Of a stretch of 64,000 nucleotides of DNA, positions 44,526 through 53,391 are shown one piece after another. The notes beneath the pieces are model-generated. The model saw nothing but the letters and a program-made list of their open reading frames with translations, ran no database searches and was not told where the DNA came from. Numbering within the stretch: the first letter of the stretch is position 1; each line of letters opens with the position of its first letter. Where the stretch lies: positions 124,001 through 188,000 of the forward strand of contig ABHC01000001.1 in assembly GCA_000171835.1 (NCBI GenBank), written 5' to 3'. This DNA is from an alpha proteobacterium BAL199. GTDB lineage: Bacteria > Pseudomonadota > Alphaproteobacteria > Thalassobaculales > Thalassobaculaceae. The translations under genes and the position numbers were made by a program.

Positions 44526-45017
44526 ATGGTGGACCACACTGACCTGAAGCATCTGCGGCGCGCCCTGGAGTTGGCGCGCGAGGCCTTGGAGGCCGGCGAC
44601 GCGCCGTTCGGCTCGGTCCTGGTGGCTTCCGACGGGACCGTGCTGGCCGAGGATCGCAACCGGACCGGCGGCGGCGACCGCACCCGGCATCCGGAGTTCG
44701 CGCTGGCGCGCTGGGCGGCCGAGAACATGAAGCCCGCGGACCGGCCCGGAGCGACTGTCTACACCTCCGGCGAGCACTGCCCGATGTGCGCCGCCGCCCA
44801 CGGCTTCGTCGGCCTCGGCCGTATCGTCTACGCCGGCTCCTCCGGTCAGTTGGTGGCATGGCGGGCGGATTTCGGCGCCGCTCCCTCACCGGTGCGCGCT
44901 TTGCCGATCCGGGAGGTGGTGCCGGGCCTCACGGTGGAAGGCCCGGTGCCGGAACTTGCGGACGAGTTGCGCGAGATGCACCGGCGGTACAGCGCCGAAC
45001 TGGCCGCCCGGGGCTGA
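44526..45017 (+). CDS. Nucleoside deaminase-family protein (cytidine deaminase fold)
   Basis: A 163-residue zinc deaminase of the guanine/cytosine/tRNA-adenosine group. The zinc motifs are present in a slightly changed form: HPE in place of the usual HAE (TRHPEFALARWAA), and EHCPMCAAA in place of the PCxMC stretch. DAPFGSVLVASDG near the start is typical. It may act on a free base or on a related amine in the surrounding pathway. A second, more canonical guanine deaminase lies at 59865. Confidence 0.83.
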   Translation: MVDHTDLKHLRRALELAREALEAGDAPFGSVLVASDGTVLAEDRNRTGGGDRTRHPEFALARWAAENMKPADRPGATVYTSGEHCPMCAAAHGFVGLGRIVYAGSSGQLVAWRADFGAAPSPVRALPIREVVPGLTVEGPVPELADELREMHRRYSAELAARG

Positions 45018-45026
45018 ACGCCCCGC

Positions 45027-46454
45027 CTATTCCGCTGCCGGGCGCGGCTGCAGCGGCGGGGTGACGTCGTCGGGGATCGGGCAGACATAGGGCTGCCGGG
45101 CCAGCCGCTCGCGGTGGTCCATCTTGGCGCGTGCGAGCAGCAGCTCGTCCGAGAACAGCATGCGGGCGGTGGCGCCCATCACCTGCCCGGCATAGGTCAT
45201 GCCCTTGTGGGCGGCCGGCGCCTTGCCTTGGGCGGTGATCTGCCAGGTGTGGCCGGGGGTGCCGATGGCGTGGGTGGCGACCAGGGCCTGCACGGTCGGC
45301 ACCGCCCACGACACGTCGGCCACGTCGGTCGACCCCATCATCTTGTCGCCGATCGCGGTGCGCGGGACGACGTAGTCGCACAGCGGCTCGCCCTGGCGCG
45401 GTTCGACCCCGGCGCGGCGGTAGGCGGCGGTGATGTCCTCGGCGGTCAGGGTAGCCTGGATACGCGCGGCGTAGGCCCGATCGGCGTCGTCGAACGCGAT
45501 CCCGCCCAGCCCGTCCAATGCGGCCTGCATCGCCTCCTCCAGCGGGGTGTTGCCCAGCAGGTTGGAGACCGCCGAGATCACCTTGATGTCCACCGACGTC
45601 TCGGTCATCAGCGCCGCCCCCTGGGCGACCTTCTTGACCCGCTCGATCAGCGCCAGCATGCCCGGCAGGTCGGTGGCGCGGACGGTGTAGCGGACCTTGG
45701 CGGTGCCCTGCACCACGTTCGGCGCGGTGCCGCCGGCGTCGAGATAGGCGTAGTGGATGCGCGCCGAGCTCGGCATGTGCTCGCGCATGTAGTTGACGCC
45801 GACGTTCATGAGCTCGACTGCGTCCAGCGCGCTGCGCCCGAGATGCGGCGACACCGCGGCGTGGCTGGTCCGGCCGGTGAAGGTGAAGTCGATGCGGGTG
45901 TTGGCCAGGCTGTGGGCGTCGAACACCTTGGTCATGGCGTTCGGGTGCCAGGTGATCGCGGCGTCGACGTCGGCGAAGGCGCCGTCGCGCACCATGAACG
46001 CCTTGGCAGCGCCGCCCTCCTCGGCCGGGCAGCCGTAGTAGCGCACCCGGCCGGGCGTGCCGGTGGCCTCCAGCCAGTCCTTCAGCGCGCACGCCGCCAG
46101 CAGGGCGGCCGAGCCCAGCATGTTGTGGCCGCAGCCGTGGCCTGCACCCCCGGCGACCAGCGGCTTCGGTTCGGCGATGTTGGCCTCCTGGCTCAACCCC
46201 GGCAGGGCGTCGTACTCGCCCAGGATGGCGATCACCGGCCCACCCTCGCCGGCCTCGCCCAGCACCGCGGTCGGGATGCCGGCGACCTCCTCGGTCACCC
46301 GGAAGCCCTTGGCGCGCAGCACCGCGGTGTGTTCGGCGCACGACCGGTATTCGGCGTACAGCGTCTCGGGCATGCCCCACACTCGGTCGGACAGCACGAT
46401 GAGGTCGGCTCGGTGGCTGTCGATGTGCGGCAGGATCGGATCGGTGTTCTGCAT
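45027..46454 (-). CDS. M20D-family amidohydrolase (AbgB / aminobenzoyl-glutamate utilisation-like)
   Basis: A 475-residue metallo-amidohydrolase. Key segments are GEYDALPGLSQEAN, the metal cysteine/histidine region GGAGHGCGHNMLG, and YGCPAEEGGAAKAFM with the catalytic glutamate pair. A lid domain follows (VFDAHSLANTRIDFTFTGRTSHAA). Relatives hydrolyse N-acyl or p-aminobenzoyl-glutamate-type amides. The frame extends to 46625, but the ATG at 46454 has AGGGA upstream and family-like sequence follows it. It is convergent with the deaminase. Confidence 0.88.
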   Translation of the reverse strand: MQNTDPILPHIDSHRADLIVLSDRVWGMPETLYAEYRSCAEHTAVLRAKGFRVTEEVAGIPTAVLGEAGEGGPVIAILGEYDALPGLSQEANIAEPKPLVAGGAGHGCGHNMLGSAALLAACALKDWLEATGTPGRVRYYGCPAEEGGAAKAFMVRDGAFADVDAAITWHPNAMTKVFDAHSLANTRIDFTFTGRTSHAAVSPHLGRSALDAVELMNVGVNYMREHMPSSARIHYAYLDAGGTAPNVVQGTAKVRYTVRATDLPGMLALIERVKKVAQGAALMTETSVDIKVISAVSNLLGNTPLEEAMQAALDGLGGIAFDDADRAYAARIQATLTAEDITAAYRRAGVEPRQGEPLCDYVVPRTAIGDKMMGSTDVADVSWAVPTVQALVATHAIGTPGHTWQITAQGKAPAAHKGMTYAGQVMGATARMLFSDELLLARAKMDHRERLARQPYVCPIPDDVTPPLQPRPAAE

Positions 46455-46762
46455 GGCGGATTCCCTGGGCTGGGGAGCGCCCCGGACGGGGCGCGGGTCT
46501 GGCGGGAGCGGAAGGATTCCACAGATGCGCGGCGTTGGGGATGGGGTTTGTTCGGAGACCGTGCGCTCCGCCGACGACAGTATCCGTCGACTGATATTCT
46601 CAGGTTGCCGGCAATGTGAGAACATCGGCTCACCCGCCTCGAATGAACACGACCTCCAAAAAACTCGGCCTGAAAATCAAGAATTCACGAGGCTGTCCCG
46701 GATAACCCCCGAAGCAGGTTATCGGGGACAGCCCCTTCGAGAACGTCCAGAAGGGAAACAAG
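46455..46762. other. Divergent control region between the two amidohydrolase genes
   Basis: Holds no gene. It carries promoters for the minus-strand M20 gene and the plus-strand gene at 46763, and the long inverted repeat at 46691-46733. Confidence 0.5.
46691..46733. promoter_or_regulatory. Long inverted repeat (17-base arms) before the amidohydrolase-2 gene
   Basis: GGCTGTCCCGGATAACC at 46691-46707 pairs with 46717-46733 over 17 bases with a single mismatch, leaving a 9-base loop. It lies 29 bases before the start at 46763. In RNA it would form a very stable hairpin; in DNA it could be an operator. No T-run follows. Its role is open. Confidence 0.6.
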
Positions 46763-47677
46763 ATGCGCCCGATCATCGACATGGAAATCGAAGCCCCGCT
46801 GTCCGAGGCCGCCCTGCGCGTCCAGGAGATCGGCAAGGGCCGGCCCGGTACCCCGATGGGCGAGTCCCTGGCCCGACCCGAGGGATACGGGTTCGCCAAT
46901 TACGGTACCGTCTTCGGCGGCGGCTCGACCGGGTCGGCGACCAAGGGCTTCACGCCGGACGAGATCGACCGTCAGTTCGAGGCGATCGTCGCCGACATGG
47001 ACCGGGCGAACATCGAATACGGCTTCATGTGCAACATGCTGAACAGCGAGATCGGCCCCATCCACCGCAAGCATCCCGGCCGCTTCAAGATGTTCGCCCT
47101 CATCGATCCGATGGACGGCATGCGCGGGGTGAGGGAACTCGAACGGCTGGTGCGGGAGGACGGCGCCAACGGGTTTCGCGTGACCGCGCTCAGCAACTGC
47201 CTGCCGGCCAGCGACCGCCGCTACTATCCGCTCTACGCCAAGTGCGTCGAGCTGAACGTGCCGGCCAAGATCTACAGCACCATGAACTACGCCAACGACC
47301 GGCCCTACGATCTCGGCCATCCGCGCCACCTCGACCAGGTCGCCGTCGACTTTCCGGAGCTGAAGATCGTCGCCGGGCTGGGCGGCTGGCCGTGGGTCGC
47401 GGACATGGTCGGCCTGCTCGCCCGGCATCCGAACCTCTACTGCGATACCTCGGCCCACCGGCCGCGCTACTTCGGCAAGCCGGGGGCCGGCTGGGAGATG
47501 TTCATGCAGTTCGGCAACACCCGCCTGCAGGACAAGATCATGATCGGGATGTCGCGCTATCTCTTCGGCTGCTCGTTCGAGGAGCTGATCGGTGAGTACA
47601 GCCAGCTTCCGCTCAAGGAGAAGGTCCTGGACAAGTGGTTCTACCACAACGCCAAGCGGTTCTTCGAAGGCAACTGA
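46763..47677 (+). CDS. Amidohydrolase-2 family protein lacking the usual metal motif
   Basis: A 304-residue TIM-barrel protein of the ACMSD-like amidohydrolase group (HPGRFKMFALIDPMDG, LKIVAGLGGWPWVADMVGLLARHPNLYCDTSA). At the N-terminus the family's HxH metal pair is absent: the strand reads IIDMEIEAP. The later metal histidine position reads VAGLGGW. Either it uses no metal or it has another role. AAGGG lies before the ATG. It is followed after 53 bases by the CoA-ligase gene, and the two are probably one operon. Confidence 0.8.
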   Translation: MRPIIDMEIEAPLSEAALRVQEIGKGRPGTPMGESLARPEGYGFANYGTVFGGGSTGSATKGFTPDEIDRQFEAIVADMDRANIEYGFMCNMLNSEIGPIHRKHPGRFKMFALIDPMDGMRGVRELERLVREDGANGFRVTALSNCLPASDRRYYPLYAKCVELNVPAKIYSTMNYANDRPYDLGHPRHLDQVAVDFPELKIVAGLGGWPWVADMVGLLARHPNLYCDTSAHRPRYFGKPGAGWEMFMQFGNTRLQDKIMIGMSRYLFGCSFEELIGEYSQLPLKEKVLDKWFYHNAKRFFEGN

Positions 47678-47730
47678 ACCCGGCGGTCCACGTCCGCCCG
47701 CTTACCACAGCCGCACAGCAAGGGGTCACG

Positions 47731-49845
47731 ATGACCAGGGATGTCTCGTCTCTCATCAGGCCGGCGACGATCGCCGTCATTGGCGCGTCGGCCACGAAAA
47801 GGGCCCAGGGCAACGCCGTAATCGACAATCTGCTGAGCCGGGACTGCGGGCGCCGGATCATCCCGGTCCACCGCAGCGCCGGGACGGTCCAGGGCCTGGC
47901 GACGGTCGCGACCATCGAAGACCTGCCCGACGGGGTCGATCTCGCGATCGCCTCGGTCCCCGCCGGCGCCGCGGCCGAAACGGCGCGGGCGCTGGAGGCG
48001 CGCGGCGTGAAGTCGGCGATTTTCTTCGCCTCCGGGTTCTCGCCGGCGGACGGGGAGGCGTTCCGCTCCCTGGCCGCCGCGAGCGCCATGAACATCCAGG
48101 GGCCGAACTGCATGGGCCTGATCAACCTCAACGACGCGCTGTTCCTCTATCCGGCGACGACGTCGAGCAAGATCAGGGCGGGCAAGGTTGCGTTCGTCGC
48201 GCAGTCCGGCTCGGCGGCGATCACCCTGATGAATTCGGCCGAGTTCGGCATCTCCAAGATCATCACGGTCGGCAGCGAGTTCCAGCTGACCGCCGCCGAC
48301 TACATGGACTGGCTGGCGACGGATGACGATACCGCCGCGATCGGCGTGGTCCTGGAGGCGATCAAGGACCCGGACGCCTTCGCCCGTGCCGCGCGCCGGA
48401 TCCGCGACAACGGCAAGTCCCTGACCATCCTGAAGGTCGGCAACTCCGAGGTCGGGTCGGCCGCGACCCTGGCCCACACCGGATCCATGACCAACGACGC
48501 CGACACCTACCGGCTCTACTTCGAGGCGAACGGCATCGCCACCGTCGACGATTACGACGAGCTGAACGCCTCCCTGGAGATCCTGTCGCGCCACGGCCAG
48601 CGGCACGGCACGGGCAGGCTGGCGATCGTCGGCATTTCGGGCGGGCAGACGGCGCTTGCCTGCGACGTCGCCGCGGCTGCCGGCATCGAACTCGCGCGTT
48701 TCGGCGATGCCGTGGTCCGTGACATGGGCCGGGTGTCTCCCGGCACGCTGGCCCAGAACCCGATCGACTTCGGCTCGGTGGTGGACGAGGCCGCCCGCGA
48801 CATCGCCGGCTCGATCAAGGCCGTCCTCGACGACGACGGCATCGACGTGCTGGCCGTGATCCAGGATTGCCAGGCCGGCCTGCACCCGAAGTCGCTGGAA
48901 TCCTACACCACGCCGATCGACGCCTATTGCCGCAGCGCTGTCGCGGCGTCGAAACCGATCGTCGCGATCTCTCCGACCTCGGAGGAGATCCACCCGGGCG
49001 TCCGCGCGACGTTCGAGAGCCACGGCATTCCGATCGTCAGCGGCCTGCGCGAGGGCCTCGTCGGGATCCGGACGATCTCGCGGCCCCACCCGCGCCCGCC
49101 CGCCGACACGCCGGAAACCCCCGGGACGCTCGCCCGAAAGACCCGTGCCCTGGGCCTGATCCAGGACGGGTTGAAGAGCGGCCGGTCCCAGCTGGCGCCG
49201 GACGCCTGCATGGAAATCCTGGCCGCTTACGGCATTCCGACGCCCCCGTCCCTGGTGGTCGGGAACGCGTCGGAGGCGGTGGCGCGGGTCGCCGAGGTCG
49301 GGTTCCCGCTGGCCGTCAAGATCGCGTCCAAGGACATCGCCCATCGCTCGGAACTCGGCGGCGTCGTGCTGGGCGTGAACGACGTGGACGGCCTCTCGGC
49401 GGCGATCGCCCGGATCGCCGGCAGCGTCGCGGCGGCCGCGCCCGACGCCGCGATCGACGGCTACGAGCTGCAGCGCGAGGTCCGCGGCGACCTCGAGGCG
49501 GTGGTCGGCTTCGTCGCCTCGCCGCCCTTCGGCGTCAAGGTCATGGTCGGAACCGGCGGGACCCTCGTGGAGCTGACCGGCGACCTGGCGATGGGGCTGG
49601 CGCCGCTGACGGTGGCGGACGCCCAGGCGCTCATCGCTTCGACCAAGCTCGGCCAGCGCCTGGACGGCTACCGGAACCTCATCGCCAGGACCGACACCCG
49701 GCCGCTCGCCGAACTGGTCGCGAACCTGTCGCTGATGGCGCGCGAACTGGGGGACCGGATCACCGGCTGCGATCTGAACCCGGTGATGATCCGAGCCGGA
49801 TCCGGCGACGTCGTCGTCGTCGACGTGCTCATGACGGTGGGGTGA
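47731..49845 (+). CDS. ADP-forming acyl-CoA synthetase (acetate--CoA ligase family, fused)
   Basis: A 704-residue protein with the three parts of the ADP-forming CoA-ligase family in one chain. These are a CoA-binding Rossmann domain (about 1-125; ATIAVIGASATKRAQGN), succinyl-CoA-synthetase-like domains (about 140-450; KVAFVAQSGSAAITLM, active-site histidine likely in LAHTGSMTND), and a C-terminal ATP-grasp domain (about 480-700; PLAVKIASKDIAHRSELGGVVLGV). It makes an acyl-CoA from a carboxylic acid with ATP, or the reverse. The acid is unknown and is probably a product of the neighbouring hydrolases. AAGGGG precedes the ATG at 47731. Confidence 0.87.
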   Translation: MTRDVSSLIRPATIAVIGASATKRAQGNAVIDNLLSRDCGRRIIPVHRSAGTVQGLATVATIEDLPDGVDLAIASVPAGAAAETARALEARGVKSAIFFASGFSPADGEAFRSLAAASAMNIQGPNCMGLINLNDALFLYPATTSSKIRAGKVAFVAQSGSAAITLMNSAEFGISKIITVGSEFQLTAADYMDWLATDDDTAAIGVVLEAIKDPDAFARAARRIRDNGKSLTILKVGNSEVGSAATLAHTGSMTNDADTYRLYFEANGIATVDDYDELNASLEILSRHGQRHGTGRLAIVGISGGQTALACDVAAAAGIELARFGDAVVRDMGRVSPGTLAQNPIDFGSVVDEAARDIAGSIKAVLDDDGIDVLAVIQDCQAGLHPKSLESYTTPIDAYCRSAVAASKPIVAISPTSEEIHPGVRATFESHGIPIVSGLREGLVGIRTISRPHPRPPADTPETPGTLARKTRALGLIQDGLKSGRSQLAPDACMEILAAYGIPTPPSLVVGNASEAVARVAEVGFPLAVKIASKDIAHRSELGGVVLGVNDVDGLSAAIARIAGSVAAAAPDAAIDGYELQREVRGDLEAVVGFVASPPFGVKVMVGTGGTLVELTGDLAMGLAPLTVADAQALIASTKLGQRLDGYRNLIARTDTRPLAELVANLSLMARELGDRITGCDLNPVMIRAGSGDVVVVDVLMTVG

Positions 49846-49893
49846 CACTGGGGGAGAGTCGGTCGTACGGCCTCGCGGAACTATCTGCAAGGT

Positions 49894-49924
49894 CGGCCTC
49901 TTCGGTTACCCGGAAGCCCTTGGC
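49894..49924 (-). pseudogene. Short remnant similar to the M20 amidohydrolase gene
   Basis: These 31 bases match 46283-46313 inside the M20 gene at 28 positions, in the same orientation. Translated on the minus strand both give KGFRVTEE. The rest of the gene is absent. It lies in the gap between the CoA-ligase gene and the Mrr-like gene. Confidence 0.4.
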
Positions 49925-50095
49925 ACTGTACCCTGACTTCATGCTTTTTTAGGTTGGTAAGCGATTGGAAAGCGGATCGGCTTGTATGTCGTGAGCCGGA
50001 TAATGTTACTACTGGTTGTCTTGACTACGCTCGTGCACCGCTATGCCATCAAGTGAGGCGGTTACGGAATAGCCGCTGAAGCGAGGAGGGGGCAG

Positions 50096-51031
50096 TTGGC
50101 TATCCCTGACTACCAGACCCTAATGCTGCCCGTTCTGAGGCTGGCTGCGGCTGGCGAGACTCGCGTTCCCGATGCCGCGGAGACGATCGCTGACGATCTC
50201 GGTCTGTCGGCGGCAGAGCGCGAAGAACTACTTCCTAGTGGCCGGCAGCGCTTGCTCCACAATCGGATCCACTGGGCTAAGTTCTATATGAACAAAGCCG
50301 GGCTGATCGACCAGCCGCGCCGTGGTCGGTTTGTCGTGAGTGAAACCGGCAAGCAACTGCTCTCCACGAGCCCAGAGCGGATCGATGTCGCACGCTTGAT
50401 GCAATACCAGGAGTTTCGCGAGTTCTACACCAACGCTGGTACCGCTAAGGAGGTTGACGGGCCGCCAGACCAGCATCAAGTGGCCCCAAGCCCGTCTGCT
50501 GGGCAGACGCCGGAGGAGCAAATCGAAGCTGCTCATCGCGCGCTCCAGACGGCTCTGCGTGGCGAGCTCTTGCAGCGCATTCTACAGAACAGTCCAAGCT
50601 TCTTTGAGCAGGTGATCGTCGATTTGCTCGTTGCCATGGGCTACGGAGGCTCACATCGGAACGCCGCTGAGCAACTTGGCCGAACCGGTGATGGCGGTGT
50701 TGACGGCGTGATCAATGAAGATCGGCTTGGGCTAGATCGGGTCTACATCCAGGCCAAGCGGTACGGGCCAAATGTCTCTGTTGGACGGCCTGAAGTTCAG
50801 GCGTTTGTCGGCAGCCTCGTCGGTCTAGGCGCAAGCAAGAGTGTCTTTGTTACAACTTCCACATTCAGTCAACACGCGACTGACTTCGCTCGGCATTTGA
50901 GCCAGAGAATAATATTAATCGATGGTGTCCGATTAGGCGACCTCATGATCGAGTACAATGTTGGTGTGCGTGTCGCCAGAACAGTAGAGTTCAAGCGGTT
51001 GGATGAAGATTTTTTTGCTGAAGATCAATGA
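50096..51031 (+). CDS. Mrr-family restriction endonuclease (type IV-like)
   Basis: A 311-residue protein. The N-terminal winged-helix Mrr_N domain spans about 1-110 (RLLHNRIHWAKFYMNKAGLIDQPRRGRFVVSETG, read in parts). The C-terminal Mrr catalytic domain (about 160-290) has the PD-(D/E)XK site in DGGVDGVI and VYIQAKRYG. Mrr enzymes cut DNA with foreign methylation. The start is a TTG at 50096 with GGAGGGGG upstream. Base composition is visibly less GC-rich than the flanks, and no methylase partner is present. It ends 27 bases from the xdhB stop. Confidence 0.87.
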   Translation: MAIPDYQTLMLPVLRLAAAGETRVPDAAETIADDLGLSAAEREELLPSGRQRLLHNRIHWAKFYMNKAGLIDQPRRGRFVVSETGKQLLSTSPERIDVARLMQYQEFREFYTNAGTAKEVDGPPDQHQVAPSPSAGQTPEEQIEAAHRALQTALRGELLQRILQNSPSFFEQVIVDLLVAMGYGGSHRNAAEQLGRTGDGGVDGVINEDRLGLDRVYIQAKRYGPNVSVGRPEVQAFVGSLVGLGASKSVFVTTSTFSQHATDFARHLSQRIILIDGVRLGDLMIEYNVGVRVARTVEFKRLDEDFFAEDQ

Positions 51032-51057
51032 TCGGCGCATAATTATCTTCGATGACG

Positions 51058-53391
51058 TCACAGAATTTCACAAACTCTTATCCTCTCCACCGCCGCCAGC
51101 ACCCGCGTCGGCGTGGCCGGCGCATCAAGCTCCACCTTCGCCCCGACCGGCCCGACGCTCGCCACCGCGTCGCGGATCGCCAGCCAGACCGACAGGGCCA
51201 GCATTAGCGGCGGTTCGCCGACCGCCTTGGAGCGGAACACCGTGGCCTCGCGGTTCGGGGCGTCGGCCAGCAGGCGGGCGTTGAACACCGGGGGCACGTC
51301 GCGGCTGCCGGGGATCTTGTAGGTCGAGGGGCCGTGGGTCCGCAGGGCGCCGGAGGGGTCCCACCACAACTCCTCCGAGGTCAGCCAGCCCATGCCCTGG
51401 ACGAACGCGCCCTCGATCTGGCCGAGGTCGATCGCCGGGTTCAGCGACGCGCCGCAATCCTGCAGCAGCTCGGCGCGCAGCACCCGCAGCTCGCCGGTCA
51501 GGGTGTCGATCGCCACCTCGGCCGCCGCCGCCCCGTAGGTGAAGTAGAAGAACGGCCGGCCGGTGCAGGTGGCGGCGTCCCAGTGAATCTTCGGGGTGCG
51601 GTAGAACCCGGTCGACGACAGCGAGACCCGCCGGCTCCAGCACAGCTGCGCCAGCTCGCCGAACGCCAGGCTCTCGTTGCGGGCGAACACCCGTCCGTCG
51701 TCGAAGGCGATCTCCTCGACCGGCACCGCGAAGCGTTCGGCCATCACCTCGGCCATCCGACCCCTGATGGTCTGCGCCGCGTTCAGGGCGGCCATGCCGT
51801 TCAGGTCGGAGCCGGATGACGCGGCGGTGGCCGAGGTGTTCGGCACCTTGCCGGTGCTGGTGGCCGAGATCCGGATCATCGAGACGTCGATGCTGAAGGC
51901 TTCGGCGACCACCTGGGCGACCTTGACGAACAGGCCCTGGCCCATCTCGGTGCCGCCGTGGTTCAGGTGCACGCTGCCGTCGGTGTAGACGTGCACCAGC
52001 GCGCCGGCTTGGTTCAGGGTCGGCAGGTTGAACGAGATGCCGAACTTCACCGGCACGGTGGCGAGGCCCTTCTTGACCACCGGGCTCTTGGCGTTGAAGG
52101 CGTCGACCGCGGCGCGCCAGCCGGGCAGGTCGACGGCGCGCGCCAGCTCGCCGGTCACCCGCTCGATGATGTTGTCCTCGACCGTCATGCCGTAGGGCGT
52201 GACGTTGTTGCGCCCGACCCCGTAGAAATTGCGGGCGCGCACGGTGTCGGCGGGCAGGCGCAGGTGGCGGGCCACGTCGTCGACCAGCGCCTCGATCGCG
52301 AGCATGCCCTGCGGCCCGCCAAAGCCGCGGAACGCGGTGTTCGACACCTTGTGGGTCTTGCAGGCGAGGCCGGTGACCCGGACGTGCGGCAGCCAGTAGC
52401 AGTTGTCGACGTGGCACAGCGCGCGGGTCACCACCGGCGGGGTCAGGTCGGCGATGTTGCCGGCGTCGGCGGCCAGCATCATGTCGAGCGCCAGGATGCG
52501 GCCCTCGGCGTCGATCCCGACGTCGTAGCGGATCAGGAACGGGTGGCGCTTGCCGGTCGCCAGCATGTCGTCGTCGCGGGCCAGCCGCAGCTTGACCGGG
52601 CGACCCGATTTGGCGGCCAGCACCGCGGCGATGCCGGCGATGATGGTGGCCTGGCTCTCCTTGCCGCCGAACGCCCCGCCCATGCGCCGGACCTCGACCG
52701 TCACCTGGTTGAACGGCAGGCCCAGCAGGTGGGCGACCCCGTGCTGCACCTCGGTCGGGTGCTGGGTTGAGGAGTAGACCTGCATGTCGCGGTCCTCGCC
52801 GGGGATGGCGATGGCGATCTGGCCCTCCAGGTAGAAATGGTCCTGGCCGCCGCAGCGCACCTCGCCGGACAGCCGGATCGGCGCCGCCACCAGGGCGGCG
52901 TCCGGGTCGCCGCGGGTCATGATCTGCGGCGGCGCGACGTACAGCTTGTGCTCCAGCGCCTCTTCGACGGTCAGCACCGTGGGCAGCGGCTCGTAGTCGA
53001 CCACCACCCGCGCGGCACCCTCGCGCGCCGCCTCCAGGGTGTCGGCGGCCACCGCGGCGATCGGGTGGCCGGCGTATTCGGCGACCCCGGCGGCCAGCGC
53101 CGGCTCGTCGCGCAGGATCGGTCCGATGTCGTTGCGGCCGGGGATGTCGTCGGCGGTGATCGCGGCGACCACGCCGGGCACGGCAAGGGCGGCGGACAGG
53201 TCGATGCCGCGCAGCCGGGCGTGCGGGTGCGTGCTCAGCACCAGGGCCGCCTCCAGGGTGTTCGGCGGCAGAGGCATGTCGTCCAGATAGACCGCCCGGC
53301 CGGTGACATGGCCGACCGCGCTGTCGTGCCGGACGGCGGCGTGGGCGCCGCGGCGGGCGGTGCCGGTCGGTGGTGGCGGGGGCGCGTTCAC
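51058..53391 (-). CDS. xdhB: Xanthine dehydrogenase, molybdopterin-binding subunit
   Basis: A 777-residue subunit that oxidises hypoxanthine and xanthine to urate. It has the small entry domain (GHVTGRAVYLDDMPLPPNTLEAALVL in parts), then the molybdopterin domains with RRMGGAFGGKE, AFRGFGGPQGM and NHGGTEMGQGL. The catalytic glutamate is expected near EGAFVQGMGWLT and the end region. It overlaps xdhA by 4 bases. The final residues (RIRVCEIL) run to the border of the Mrr patch and may not be the original end. Confidence 0.95.
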   Translation of the reverse strand: MNAPPPPPTGTARRGAHAAVRHDSAVGHVTGRAVYLDDMPLPPNTLEAALVLSTHPHARLRGIDLSAALAVPGVVAAITADDIPGRNDIGPILRDEPALAAGVAEYAGHPIAAVAADTLEAAREGAARVVVDYEPLPTVLTVEEALEHKLYVAPPQIMTRGDPDAALVAAPIRLSGEVRCGGQDHFYLEGQIAIAIPGEDRDMQVYSSTQHPTEVQHGVAHLLGLPFNQVTVEVRRMGGAFGGKESQATIIAGIAAVLAAKSGRPVKLRLARDDDMLATGKRHPFLIRYDVGIDAEGRILALDMMLAADAGNIADLTPPVVTRALCHVDNCYWLPHVRVTGLACKTHKVSNTAFRGFGGPQGMLAIEALVDDVARHLRLPADTVRARNFYGVGRNNVTPYGMTVEDNIIERVTGELARAVDLPGWRAAVDAFNAKSPVVKKGLATVPVKFGISFNLPTLNQAGALVHVYTDGSVHLNHGGTEMGQGLFVKVAQVVAEAFSIDVSMIRISATSTGKVPNTSATAASSGSDLNGMAALNAAQTIRGRMAEVMAERFAVPVEEIAFDDGRVFARNESLAFGELAQLCWSRRVSLSSTGFYRTPKIHWDAATCTGRPFFYFTYGAAAAEVAIDTLTGELRVLRAELLQDCGASLNPAIDLGQIEGAFVQGMGWLTSEELWWDPSGALRTHGPSTYKIPGSRDVPPVFNARLLADAPNREATVFRSKAVGEPPLMLALSVWLAIRDAVASVGPVGAKVELDAPATPTRVLAAVERIRVCEIL

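Noticed and set aside
47641-49890. Minus-strand frame of about 750 residues opposite the CoA-ligase gene
   Set aside because: Composition is R/D/G/H-rich without motifs, while the plus strand encodes a well-conserved enzyme. It is a shadow frame.
50096-51031. Larger defence island around mrr
   Set aside because: Neighbours on both sides are metabolic; no methylase, helicase, toxin or other defence gene is present.
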